Source of the DNA: Rhodococcus yunnanensis NBRC 103083
Lineage (GTDB): Bacteria > Actinomycetota > Actinomycetes > Mycobacteriales > Mycobacteriaceae
Reading direction: 5' to 3'
Length of the DNA: 64,000 bases
Assembly (NCBI RefSeq): GCF_001895005.1
Contig: NZ_BCXH01000001.1
Span: 310,001 to 374,000, forward strand
This document shows positions 36,702-45,132 of this stretch, piece by piece. The position numbers and the translations under genes are program-made. The notes under the pieces were generated by a model. The model did no database searches. It saw only the letters and a program-made list of their open reading frames with translations, and was not told where the DNA came from. Numbering within the stretch: position 1 is the first letter of the stretch; every line of letters begins with the position of its first letter.

Positions 36702-37918
36702 CGGTGTCCTTTCGGGAGGCGACTCGCGGGAAGCACGCTCGCAGCGTTCGCGCCGTGGTCTGCGATTGATTCTCGCTCGAAAACCCCACCTGCGCCGAAG
36801 GCCAGATCGGCGAAACGCTCTCCGATGAGCGCATGTGTGTCGCTGTCAGGGTGGATAGCGTCGGGAATCGGATGGACCTCGGCGTCGGATTCGCCGTAGA
36901 GGGACTGTCCGTCGAGATAGTGGAGGTTGGGGTCATCGGCCCGTGCCGTGACGATGTCCTGGAGCGCTGTGCGGACCACCTGCAGGGTCAGTCTGCCCTG
37001 ATCGGTGTCACCTGTGCGTCCGGTCGCTGTGAACCTGATCGTGTCGGTGCCGAGCGTGTCTGGATCGATCGCGCCCGGGCCGGGAGTGTTTTCGTGAATA
37101 CCGCAGAAGATCGGCGAAACGAGCAGTACCGGTGTGGTGGGATGCCCGTCTCGGATGGTGTCGAGGAAGCCGTGCACTGCAGGCACGAAACTGCGCAACC
37201 GCATCGCGTCGAAGTTGACGACGTTGATACCGAGTTTGGCGCTGATGAGATCAGCGGGGGAGTCGCGTATGACCCTGGCCATGAACGGGTCGACCAGGGC
37301 GCTGCCGCCAAAGCTGAGGTTGTGCAAGCGAACACCAGCACGCTGGGCCGCGATGGCCGGCCAGATGCCAGCGGGACTGGACGCGTTCGAGCCCTGACTT
37401 ATCGAGCTGCCGTGATGCAACCACAGGGGACCGGTTAGGGTTGCCGGTTTCACCTCGGAGTCGGAATACAGAGCGATCAGATCGACCTGTTCGTTGTGGG
37501 GGAGCAGCATCTCGATTCTCTTGGCCCCGTGAGGAAGATCGTCAACCGTGATGCGATCCGACGTGCCCGATACGAAGGCGCTGGCGCCCGTGTTGAGATC
37601 CAGCTCGACGATATCTCCCTGTGTCAGGACACGGGAAGTATGGATGGCGTCGTCGACGAGCACATCGATGGCGCCCCGGGCACGGGTCGTGCCTCGATAT
37701 GCGATGCGTGTCGCGTGAACTTCGAGCGTGACGCTGCGAGCGGATGTTACGAAAGCGACTCGCACACCAGAGGGTTGCGCCTCCATCAGCGTGAGCTGAC
37801 GGTCCGCATCTCGGTCGCGTACGGCCTGAGGGAGCCGGTGAGGGCGCACGCCTCGGTCGGTCGACTCGAGTTCGATGGCCCCGTGTACGAGTTCCGCCGT
37901 GAGTGGCGTGATGATCAT
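36698..37918 (-). CDS. SGNH/GDSL-type hydrolase
   Basis: 406 residues from ATG 37918, with GAGGCAAC upstream; the frame opens at 37999. An N-terminal beta-rich domain (about 1-175) precedes the SGNH domain. The nucleophile is in LHHGSSISQG, the Gly/Asn blocks in NLSFGGSAL and KLGINVVNFD, and the catalytic Asp-His in PDAIHPDSDTH. No signal peptide. Overlaps both neighbours by four bases. Probably an esterase whose product or substrate is shared with the acyltransferase encoded next. Confidence 0.85.
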   Translation of the reverse strand: MIITPLTAELVHGAIELESTDRGVRPHRLPQAVRDRDADRQLTLMEAQPSGVRVAFVTSARSVTLEVHATRIAYRGTTRARGAIDVLVDDAIHTSRVLTQGDIVELDLNTGASAFVSGTSDRITVDDLPHGAKRIEMLLPHNEQVDLIALYSDSEVKPATLTGPLWLHHGSSISQGSNASSPAGIWPAIAAQRAGVRLHNLSFGGSALVDPFMARVIRDSPADLISAKLGINVVNFDAMRLRSFVPAVHGFLDTIRDGHPTTPVLLVSPIFCGIHENTPGPGAIDPDTLGTDTIRFTATGRTGDTDQGRLTLQVVRTALQDIVTARADDPNLHYLDGQSLYGESDAEVHPIPDAIHPDSDTHALIGERFADLAFGAGGVFERESIADHGANAASVLPASRLPKGHR

Positions 37919-38511
37919 GTTGCCTCGGTCTCGTGATTTCTTCGACGGTCGTGCCAATGGACAAGAGAGAAATGCAGAAGGACGATCAGTTCTGCCCACG
38001 ACTGCTCCGCGTCGGGGTTGCTGTGCCCGAGACTTCCGATGCGCTCGAGGTTGAGGAACCCGCTGATCGCTCCTCCGACAATGCGGGTGGCGTGCGTACG
38101 GTCCTCGCCCGAGATCCCGTATCCGAAAAGCACCGCGTCGGTGACGTTCACTATTCGGCGAGCAGCCGGGGCGTTGACTGCATCACTACCTGCCTTGCGC
38201 TGCAACGACTCCCATCGCCCAGGGTGTTCTCGAAGGTACTCGCGATGAGCCGTGGCGAATCCCGACAGCGCATCGCGACCGGATCTGCCGGCGATGGCAA
38301 CCCCGATGCGTTCTGCGAGCTCGTCGAGCGCCACCACGGTAATGCCGTCGCGAAGGGCTGCCAGATCTCGGACGTGTGTGTACAAACTGGGGGTCTGCAC
38401 TCCGAAAGACCGGGCCACACCGGTGAGGCTCACCGAATCGAACCCGTCAGCGTCGGCCATCTCCGCCGCCCGCAACACCACCAGCGATCGGTTGAGCTTC
38501 GGCCTCTCCAT
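37915..38511 (-). CDS. TetR-family transcriptional regulator
   Basis: 198 residues. The N-terminal HTH region is VVLRAAEMADADGFDSVSLTGVARSFGVQTPSLYTHVRD. The ligand domain has the GAISGFLNLERIG stretch seen in the WHG/TetR_C_33 group. First gene of the TetR-hydrolase-acyltransferase operon and overlapping the next gene (ATGA). Two related dyads lie directly upstream, so autoregulation is likely. Confidence 0.9.
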   Translation of the reverse strand: MERPKLNRSLVVLRAAEMADADGFDSVSLTGVARSFGVQTPSLYTHVRDLAALRDGITVVALDELAERIGVAIAGRSGRDALSGFATAHREYLREHPGRWESLQRKAGSDAVNAPAARRIVNVTDAVLFGYGISGEDRTHATRIVGGAISGFLNLERIGSLGHSNPDAEQSWAELIVLLHFSLVHWHDRRRNHETEAT

Positions 38512-38519
38512 TCACTTAC

Positions 38520-38556
38520 CCTAACAGCATTAGGAAGCAGCCTATGAGCAATAGGC
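38520..38556. promoter_or_regulatory. Tandem TetR operators CCTAA-N5-TTAGG and GCCTAT-N5-ATAGGC
   Basis: Two dyads of the same form, CCTA(A/T)-N5-(A/T)TAGG, lie at 38520-38534 and 38540-38556. Their centres are 21 bases apart, two helical turns on the same DNA face. They sit 9 and 29 bases before the TetR start codon. Confidence 0.75.
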
Positions 38557-38632
38557 GATCTACCCAGAGTGACGACTGATATCCAGCTGCGCCTGAATCA
38601 GAAACTGGCAGCGGTCCGTCACTCTAGCTTTG

Positions 38633-39316
38633 TCAAGGTTCTTGATGTCCGGATCGGTCGGTTTTCCCTGCCTGGCGGCGGGACTGCAGCCGCATTGCCA
38701 CGAATACAACCAAGGCAATAGCGACCGACACGATGACGATTTTCTGCAGGACTCCGGCATACCCTTCTACAAAATGCCAGTTCTCGCCGAGCTGATATCC
38801 CGCGGTGACGAACACGGTGTTCCATATCAGGCTGCCGATTGAAGTGAGTACAAGGAACGTCACCATTCCCATTCGCTCGATTCCGGCCGGAAGGGATATG
38901 AAGCTTCGGAACAGCGGGACCATTCGGCCAAGGAATATCGCCTTCGAGCCGTGCTTGGCGAACCACGTCTCCGATCGATCGAAGTCGCTGGCCTTGATCA
39001 GCGGGATCCGCAGCACCAGGGTCCGCGTGCGCTCTCGTCCGATGAGAGCGCCGACCGCGTAGACGATGACCGCCCCCAGGACCGAGCCGAGAGTCGTCCA
39101 AAAGAGTGCCGCACCGAAGGAGAAGGCTCCCTGGCTGGCCGAAAACCCGGCAAGCGGCAGAACGAGTTCGCTCGGAATCGGTGGGAACAGGTTGTCCGCA
39201 CCGACAATGACGGCTGCGCCCGGGCCACCGAGGGCGTCCATGATGCCGACCGCCCAACCTGCCAGCCCCGCAAGTGGTTCGGTTTCAGCAACTGCAGCGA
39301 TCAATGAATCGGACAT
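38633..39316 (-). CDS. DedA-family membrane protein
   Basis: 227 residues from ATG 39316, with GAGGAG upstream. DedA/SNARE-associated features are FPPIPSELVLPLAGFSAS, RFVPLFRSF-like GRMVPLFRSFISLPAG, and GSLIWNTVFVTAGYQLG. The family includes undecaprenyl-phosphate and phospholipid flippases important for envelope homeostasis. Monocistronic. The cytosolic C-terminus is basic. Confidence 0.92.
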   Translation of the reverse strand: MSDSLIAAVAETEPLAGLAGWAVGIMDALGGPGAAVIVGADNLFPPIPSELVLPLAGFSASQGAFSFGAALFWTTLGSVLGAVIVYAVGALIGRERTRTLVLRIPLIKASDFDRSETWFAKHGSKAIFLGRMVPLFRSFISLPAGIERMGMVTFLVLTSIGSLIWNTVFVTAGYQLGENWHFVEGYAGVLQKIVIVSVAIALVVFVAMRLQSRRQAGKTDRSGHQEP

Positions 39317-39493
39317 CGCGTTTCTCCTCATGTGTTGGTGACGTCGCCCGTGAAGGAAGGTCGCTGAAAACGTTAGGAGCTTGGCGAATGGGGGACATCG
39401 AGGAAAGCCGTCGACCATCGTGGATCTGCCCCCCAGAAAAGTCTGTGGTTTACCGCAATATGCGGGGACGCATACTCGGCATATGCTGCTCGG

Positions 39494-40714
39494 GTGACGG
39501 GGAACCGCGTTGTGTACCCACCCGATCTGGCAGATCGGGTTGCCGTCAGATCACTGGTCCGACTGTGGCTGAACGCGATTGCCGGAGTTGCACTCGGTGG
39601 CGTGACGGCGGTCTCGGCGCTCCTATTTACCGTGGTGGCGTTGCTACTCCTCGCATCCGCGCACGTCCTCGGCCGATGGGGATCGTCACTGCGGACGGCA
39701 GTCGACGGGGGTGCACTAGCGTTGACGGAGCTCGAGCTCCGTCGGATAATCCGCTTCCACGGTCGGCTCCACACGGACGTGCTGTTCCCTCAACGCTGCC
39801 GCTGGTATCTCGGCATGCGATGGACAATTGGCCTACTCGGTGTAGGCGTGGTCCTCTTCTTGACGCTCTGTGTCGTCGTGGCCGGATCGATGTTCTCGGC
39901 GTGGATCATGAACGGCAGCTGGGGTCTGATCGAGAACTCCGAACGAGTGAACGGTCGACTCCTAGCGCAAGCAGCGCTGCCCGGAATGCTCCTGATCTTC
40001 GTCGCGGTTGTGGGGGTGGCAGGTGTTGGATCGTTGGAGCGCTGGTTCGTCATTCAAGTACTAGGACGGCAGTCCGAGCGGTTGCTGCACCAGCGAGTGG
40101 CCGAACTGACGAGCAGCCGCGATCACGTGGTCGACGCCATCGATGACGAACGCCGCCGCATCGAGCGCGACCTGCACGACGGCATACAGCAGCAGTTGGT
40201 TGCTGTGGGAATGCTCATCGGCCGAGCCCGCCGCGCCGACGAGCCCGACAAGGAACGCGAACTCCTCGCCCAAGCCCACGCCGCATCCCAGGTGGCGATC
40301 AGCGAGCTGCGCGAGGTTGCCAACCGGGTGTACCCGATCGCACTCGATCACGCCGGTCTCCACGCGGCGATCGAGACGATGGCGCAGCGTGCGAGTGTGC
40401 CCATTCGACTGACGTACGAACTGACAGAGAGATTGCGACCTGCAGTGGAAACGGCCATCTATTTCGTCATTTCGGAGGCAGTGACCAACGCAACCAAGCA
40501 CGCCACCCCCCGACTGGTGGAGGTCACCGTCACGCACCAGAGGTTCGAACGCGCACTTGCAACCATCACCGACGACGGACTCGGTGGAGCCGATCCGGCT
40601 GGCACCGGCTTGTCCGGACTTGCCCGCCGCGTAGCGGCCATGGACGGCACCCTGAACGTAGACAGTCCAGTCGGCGGCCCGACGGTCGTGACAGCGAGCG
40701 TCCCGTGCGGGTGA
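39494..40714 (+). CDS. Two-component sensor histidine kinase (HisKA_3 type)
   Basis: 406 residues from GTG 39494. About four transmembrane helices in residues 25-200 form an actinobacterial sensor domain. The dimerisation/phosphorylation box is ERRRIERDLHDGIQQQL (His in LHDG), the N-box EAVTNATKHA, and the ATP lid TDDGLGGADPAGTGLSGL. CATATG lies about ten bases before the GTG and no ribosome site is visible, so a leaderless mRNA is possible. It overlaps the response regulator gene by ten bases. Confidence 0.92.
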   Translation: MTGNRVVYPPDLADRVAVRSLVRLWLNAIAGVALGGVTAVSALLFTVVALLLLASAHVLGRWGSSLRTAVDGGALALTELELRRIIRFHGRLHTDVLFPQRCRWYLGMRWTIGLLGVGVVLFLTLCVVVAGSMFSAWIMNGSWGLIENSERVNGRLLAQAALPGMLLIFVAVVGVAGVGSLERWFVIQVLGRQSERLLHQRVAELTSSRDHVVDAIDDERRRIERDLHDGIQQQLVAVGMLIGRARRADEPDKERELLAQAHAASQVAISELREVANRVYPIALDHAGLHAAIETMAQRASVPIRLTYELTERLRPAVETAIYFVISEAVTNATKHATPRLVEVTVTHQRFERALATITDDGLGGADPAGTGLSGLARRVAAMDGTLNVDSPVGGPTVVTASVPCG

Positions 40715-41349
40715 TGGTCGCAGAAGACTCGACGTTGCTGCGAGAGGGTTTGGTCCGCATGCTCATCGACGAAGGCCACGACGTGATCGCGTCCGTTGCA
40801 GACGCCGAGACACTCCTCGACGCCGTGGAACAGGATCGCCCCGATATCGTCGTCACCGATGTTCGAATGCCGCCGGATCACAGTGACGAGGGGCTACGGG
40901 CGGCGTTGACCATTCGCGGTCGATGGCCTGAGGTGGCGGTACTGGTGCTGTCCCAGTACGTCGAGAACCGTTATGCGACAGAACTGATCAGCGGATCCGG
41001 AGGGAAGGTCGGGTACCTTTTGAAGGACCGCGTCACCCAGGTCGACGAGTTCTTGGACGCCCTGAACAGGGTTGCCGACGGCGGGACTGTCTTCGACCCG
41101 GAGGTAGTGAGACAACTGTTGTCGCGCACGACTCGATCGAATCCCCTCGAACGCCTCACTCCGCGCGAGCGCGATGTACTCGAGCTGATGGCCGAGGGGC
41201 TCACCAACGCGCGCATATCAGCGGATCTGCATATCTCTGTCAGCTCAGCGGAGAAGCACATCAACGCAATCTTCGAGAAGTTCGGACTCGCGCACTCCTC
41301 AGGTTTGAGCCGTCGCGTGGTTGCTGTGGTGACCTATCTTCGCACCTGA
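40705..41349 (+). CDS. NarL/LuxR-type response regulator
   Basis: 214 residues from GTG 40705. The receiver domain has the phosphoacceptor Asp in DIVVTDVRMPPD and the Lys in GYLLKDRV. The C-terminal LuxR HTH is LTPRERDVLELMAEGLTNAR. Partner of the overlapping kinase. Targets are unknown; this gene marks the left edge of the accessory island. Confidence 0.93.
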   Translation: MRVMVAEDSTLLREGLVRMLIDEGHDVIASVADAETLLDAVEQDRPDIVVTDVRMPPDHSDEGLRAALTIRGRWPEVAVLVLSQYVENRYATELISGSGGKVGYLLKDRVTQVDEFLDALNRVADGGTVFDPEVVRQLLSRTTRSNPLERLTPRERDVLELMAEGLTNARISADLHISVSSAEKHINAIFEKFGLAHSSGLSRRVVAVVTYLRT

Positions 41350-41524
41350 CCGACCGCAGGAAGTTCGGTGGAAGTGGCGAGACCCGAGACTTCGGGGCGC
41401 GGATCATTTTGGCGAATCCTGCAACAGTGTTTCCCTCACGGAACCACGTAAGACTGGGGCCAGTTTCGATTGCCATGCTCGACAGGTCGACTGCGGTAAA
41501 ACATGAGCGAAGGCCAGCGACCTA

Positions 41525-42067
41525 TCACCAAGCCAGCGTGTCACTGCCGACTCGAACTCTTCCGAAGAACCGCTGTGCTATGTCTGAGCCAGTGTGGTTG
41601 TAGCTGTTGACGACCGCGGCCAGTTCGTCGGCGAGTGTTTGAAGGGCGGGGGAGACCACTGAGATTCCGCATTCTTTTACCCATCCCCACTCCTCGGGGA
41701 CCGAACTCAACGTAATGACGATTTCGCTGCCGAACGGCGTATTGACGTCGAAGAGAATCTCTGTGGGTGCGCTGCCTATCGGGTCCACTACCGCGAGGTC
41801 GCTTACCGCAGCGTTGGTCGCGAAGACAGTCCGCGCGAGAACGATGTCTTCGCGGATCATCTCAGCGATGCGAGGGAGGCCGGCATGCCGGCCAACCCGT
41901 GCGTGCCGTGTGCCGAAACTTCGTTCCGTGTTCGTGACAGGTGACCGTGATTTCGTCAAAATACGGTCCAGCATTCGCTGTGCGGCGTCGCGCTCACTGA
42001 TGCCCGTTCGCGGGTGATCGATCAAAGTTCGAAGCCGCGACATTCTAAGCGCTGGATTGCTCGCCAC
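41525..42067 (-). CDS. Hypothetical protein of the cassette region
   Basis: 180 residues (alternative Met nine residues in). The N-terminal helix-rich stretch RLRTLIDHPRTGISERDAAQRMLDRIL resembles DUF2786-like openings. The rest is mixed alpha/beta (VVDPIGSAPTEILFDVNTPFG). No signal peptide or recognised domain. Its upstream end is about 110 bases from repeat copy A. Composition and the lack of family look mark it as accessory. Confidence 0.6.
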   Translation of the reverse strand: MASNPALRMSRLRTLIDHPRTGISERDAAQRMLDRILTKSRSPVTNTERSFGTRHARVGRHAGLPRIAEMIREDIVLARTVFATNAAVSDLAVVDPIGSAPTEILFDVNTPFGSEIVITLSSVPEEWGWVKECGISVVSPALQTLADELAAVVNSYNHTGSDIAQRFFGRVRVGSDTLAW

Positions 42068-42178
42068 CTGCAGAAGGTTATCTCAATGCGCCGCTCTGGT
42101 GGCTCACCGCCCCGGGTGCAATATTTGAGCGTGTGGCGACGCAGAGTCGTGGGTCGCCGTACGACTTCAGAACAACGC

Positions 42179-42221
42179 GCAGCCCCTTACTGGTAACCCT
42201 GCATATCAGGACTGGTCGTAT
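42179..42221 (+). repeat. Cassette repeat copy A
   Basis: GCAG at 42179, TTACTGGTAAC, CTGCATATC and core GTCGTAT at 42215-42221. GCAG-to-core distance is 36. GTACGAC at 42159-42165 is an imperfect inverse of the core, so a longer imperfect stem is possible. Confidence 0.75.
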
Positions 42222-42343
42222 AGGTCAGCTTCTCGCACAGCCAGAGCCAGTTCAACTGTCCCGTACTTCCAAGGCGGGTGGAGCTCGCCTGCGATAACTT
42301 GGCTTGAGGCTGCACGGTGGTCGGGCCAATGGTGGAAGCAGGT

Positions 42344-43015
42344 ATGGAGTTCGTAGAAGGCATCGATCCGGACGAGCCCGGAGTCCGGCGCGTCCCTTGG
42401 AGCAGTGTGGGTGAAAATCCCCCCGAGGTGCGCGCACACATCGCTCGCAAGGAAGCCATCCGCGAGCGGAAGGCCAACCGGCGGTATGTTCACCCCCAAC
42501 GGAAGCCACCCCTCAAAACCGACGGCCTACTGGTCGAACCCTCTGCGAAGTATCCGTTCTCGCTCGATGACGCACTTCTCGGCGGAGTCCAGATGCAGAT
42601 CGATCGGCTCCGCATCTTCCGAACAGGTCTCCAGTTCGACCTCGCTGCGACATCCCTTCACGAGGACACCGGGTTGTTGGGAGACCGTCTCAATCTGACG
42701 CATCGCATGCGTCCTCCCGCGAAACACCGGATATATCTAGGTCTCGTACTTCCCACAGGCAAGGTGGTGTCCAACAAGGAGAGCTTTGCCTGGGATGCCC
42801 CCGAGGACGACGACGCAACGACTCCATGGCTGTACGGGGGAGGAAGCTACAGCCGTCCGACGGAGACCGGTGCAACGTATTTTCTCAGCCCCCTCCCCGA
42901 ATCTGGACCGATCACGTTTTCCATCGCCTACACGGAACTCGGACTGAACACCGCCCCGAGCGTGTCGATCGACCTCGAACACCTTCTACGGGTCGAAGAA
43001 CCCGACACCCGATAG
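42344..43015 (+). CDS. Hypothetical protein, single gene between repeats A and B
   Basis: 223 residues from ATG 42344, with GGTGGAAG upstream; the frame opens at 42317. The N-terminal third is basic and Pro-rich (RAHIARKEAIRERKANRRYV). The remainder looks like a beta-sandwich or immunity-type domain (RIYLGLVLPTGKVVSNKESF, YLSPLPESGPITF-like YFLSPLPESGPITFSIAYTE). No signal peptide, no recognised family. Confidence 0.6.
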   Translation: MEFVEGIDPDEPGVRRVPWSSVGENPPEVRAHIARKEAIRERKANRRYVHPQRKPPLKTDGLLVEPSAKYPFSLDDALLGGVQMQIDRLRIFRTGLQFDLAATSLHEDTGLLGDRLNLTHRMRPPAKHRIYLGLVLPTGKVVSNKESFAWDAPEDDDATTPWLYGGGSYSRPTETGATYFLSPLPESGPITFSIAYTELGLNTAPSVSIDLEHLLRVEEPDTR

Positions 43016-43139
43016 CAAGCAAACTAGTGCCGGACGGCTCGAAATGCACGGAACGGTCACTGCCGTGTAAAGGTCGATCTGTCTCGCTCAGCCCTAACTC
43101 GCCAGTTCCTCGTAATCCGGAAAGCAATGTGCTGCAACA

Positions 43140-43186
43140 ATATGCAGCAATTTACCGGCAACTCTGCATATCGGGATTCGTCGTAT
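43140..43186 (+). repeat. Cassette repeat copy B
   Basis: ATATGCAG (43140-43147) forms a perfect inverted repeat with CTGCATAT (43164-43171) around TTTACCGGCAAC; the core GTCGTAT is at 43180-43186. GCAG-to-core distance is 36. The clearest copy. CGTAATCC at 43111 partly complements GGATTCG before the core, suggesting a longer stem with bulges. Confidence 0.8.
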
Positions 43187-43250
43187 TCCCTGCATGTGTC
43201 GACGTTACCGGGCTCGATGCGACGGCCGAGCGACAGACGGTAGATGCAGC

Positions 43251-43814
43251 TCAGGGGAGCGGAGTCAGCGTCATCACCACCGGGAGGGCGATGAGTGCTT
43301 CCCACACGGGTGTGGCGGTCATCGGTTGCCCGGTCCAGTATCTATCGGCGCAATCCAGCATGAAGGCGAAGTTCCCTGCCTTGAGCCAGTCCATGTCGCC
43401 TCGGTGGATCACCGCCCCTGCTGGAACACACAGCTCCAAGATCGGAGCACCGCCAGCGTCCTTGGCGAAACGCCGAGCGTCGTTGATTGAGGTGAACGCG
43501 AAAAGAGAATGGAAGCGTGACGGCAGAGCAGGAAACGTGGCGCGCCGGTAGAGCTCCCAGAAGTTCTCCACCGCGAGATTGGTCGACACGATGTTGGCGC
43601 TGCTGCCGTTCCAGGACACCGACCCGACCACCGGCTCGTCCAGCTGATACTGGCGGCCGTGCTCGGGCAAGCCGGCACCGTTGAGTGCGATGTACCCGCC
43701 TGTGTGAGCGATCGTTCCACGACGGTCGACGTGAAAGAAGCTTTGGGTTGTCGATGTTGCTTGTGTTGGCATCACTGTGGCGTGTGTCGGCTCTGGCGCA
43801 TTGTGGTCGTGCAC
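43251..43814 (-). CDS. Hypothetical protein with DUF2441-like region, between repeats B and C
   Basis: 187 residues. The stretch VENFWELYRRATFPALPSRFHSLF with FTSINDARRFAKDAG resembles DUF2441/ADP-ribosyltransferase-like proteins, in which a crowded R...PSR..S motif occurs. Resemblance is by eye and weak. No signal peptide. On the strand opposite to the neighbouring cassette gene. Confidence 0.6.
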   Translation of the reverse strand: MHDHNAPEPTHATVMPTQATSTTQSFFHVDRRGTIAHTGGYIALNGAGLPEHGRQYQLDEPVVGSVSWNGSSANIVSTNLAVENFWELYRRATFPALPSRFHSLFAFTSINDARRFAKDAGGAPILELCVPAGAVIHRGDMDWLKAGNFAFMLDCADRYWTGQPMTATPVWEALIALPVVMTLTPLP

Positions 43815-44115
43815 TGGTTACCCCTTTTCGCACCGATGCCGTGACCGGTCGATGCTCGTGGGCGACGACGCCCGTCTCCCTGATTTTTCAGACTACGGAT
43901 CCGAAGCATAGTCACGCAGGCCGCACATTCCGTGCGATGAATGTGCGGCGAAATGTCTGCGCGTAACACGAGCGAATCTGGAACCGAAGCCACGGCGTCG
44001 AACTCAAGGCACTACGCAAAGTGCAGACGCCGATGGCGGATATGCCGAAAAGACTGCAGAAGAACACTATGCAGAGGTTTAGAGGTGACTCTGCATTATG
44101 GAACTGTCGTATTGA
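43815..44115. other. Gene-free stretch ending in cassette repeat C
   Basis: 301 bases between two minus-strand genes. The right end carries repeat C. The remainder is lower in GC than its surroundings. I see no supportable gene; the plus frame 43941-44420 is not convincing. Confidence 0.5.
44069..44112 (+). repeat. Cassette repeat copy C
   Basis: ATGCAGAG (44069-44076) and CTCTGCAT (44089-44096) form a perfect 8-bp inverted repeat around GTTTAGAGGTGA; core GTCGTAT lies at 44106-44112. GCAG-to-core distance is 35. The stop codon of the next minus-strand gene begins only three bases beyond the core. Confidence 0.8.
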
Positions 44116-45132
44116 TCAGCGCGATCTTGGATTCAGTGGGGGGATGCCAATCACGTCTTGACCTGGGTGAAGCGTGTCCTGGAGTTGCGCCAAGGTTGCG
44201 TCGGTCAAACTACCCGGTCCAAGGCCTAGTGCGCATGCCCAGTCGAATTCGTGCGTGGACCATGCCCGGATCGGCGTCGGGTAGTGCCGTGTCCAGTTCA
44301 CGGGGAGCAACCAGTCTTCGGCGGAGCGCGCGCGTCGCCACAGTCGGCCTGCACCTTTCTCAAAATCGGCTTCGAAGCTCTCGGGATGTTCGGGGTCTCG
44401 TCGCACCTCGGTCGGCGTGAAGTCGACCAGGACGTTCGCCTGTATTCGTAGCGCGCTGACGTTGTCGTGGAACCATTGCATGTTGCTTTTCGATTGTTCG
44501 ATCGAGCGCGCCCGATCTTCGGCGAACACGTTGTGCGCCATTCTGACCGGGCCGCTCCACACGAACGTCGAATCCGAAACTTTCTCCGGCAGGGCACAAT
44601 CGACGTACTCCGCGCTGCCCTCCTCGGACTCCTGCTTCAACACGGTCCCGGTCTCGGTGTCGACCGTCAGCACCGTCGGCGAGCCCTCGCTGCCGGTCTT
44701 CAACTTCACTTTCCAGCAGCGTCGTCCGATGAATTCGACCTCTTCGATGGGGAGCGTGGGTCGGGTGAGGCCCGGCCGCGCCCAATGTTCGACCGGCCGG
44801 GAGACGATCAGCTCCCGACCCGGGTCGTGTATCCGCGTGTTGAGCTCGTTCGTTTCGATCGGATCTTCGTGACTGGCTTGAAACACCCAACATTTCTGGC
44901 CGTCGGCAATGAACAGCGGTTTCCCGTCGAGGGACTCCATGCGCGTCTTTCGACCGGAACGGAACAGGCGGACTTCGCCGAGCCCGAAACCCACATACGA
45001 CGGAACGATGCCGTGGTGCCCGTCGTAGACGACTCGCGGACCGAGGTCGGCGTGAGTTGCGCGGGCAACACCTATGACCGGCCGTTGCGGACCGTCGACG
45101 ATCTTGAGCAGTACCTCGACCCAATGCGTCAT
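44116..45132 (-). CDS. Hypothetical protein, second gene of a cassette-island pair
   Basis: 338 residues, soluble, rich in Trp, Arg and Glu. The middle resembles an outer-envelope lipoprotein-type or LolA-like beta domain (LTVDTETGTVLKQESEEG, RRCWKVKLKTG), which is only an impression. It overlaps the upstream gene by four bases (ATGA), so the two form one operon. Confidence 0.65.
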   Translation of the reverse strand: MTHWVEVLLKIVDGPQRPVIGVARATHADLGPRVVYDGHHGIVPSYVGFGLGEVRLFRSGRKTRMESLDGKPLFIADGQKCWVFQASHEDPIETNELNTRIHDPGRELIVSRPVEHWARPGLTRPTLPIEEVEFIGRRCWKVKLKTGSEGSPTVLTVDTETGTVLKQESEEGSAEYVDCALPEKVSDSTFVWSGPVRMAHNVFAEDRARSIEQSKSNMQWFHDNVSALRIQANVLVDFTPTEVRRDPEHPESFEADFEKGAGRLWRRARSAEDWLLPVNWTRHYPTPIRAWSTHEFDWACALGLGPGSLTDATLAQLQDTLHPGQDVIGIPPLNPRSR

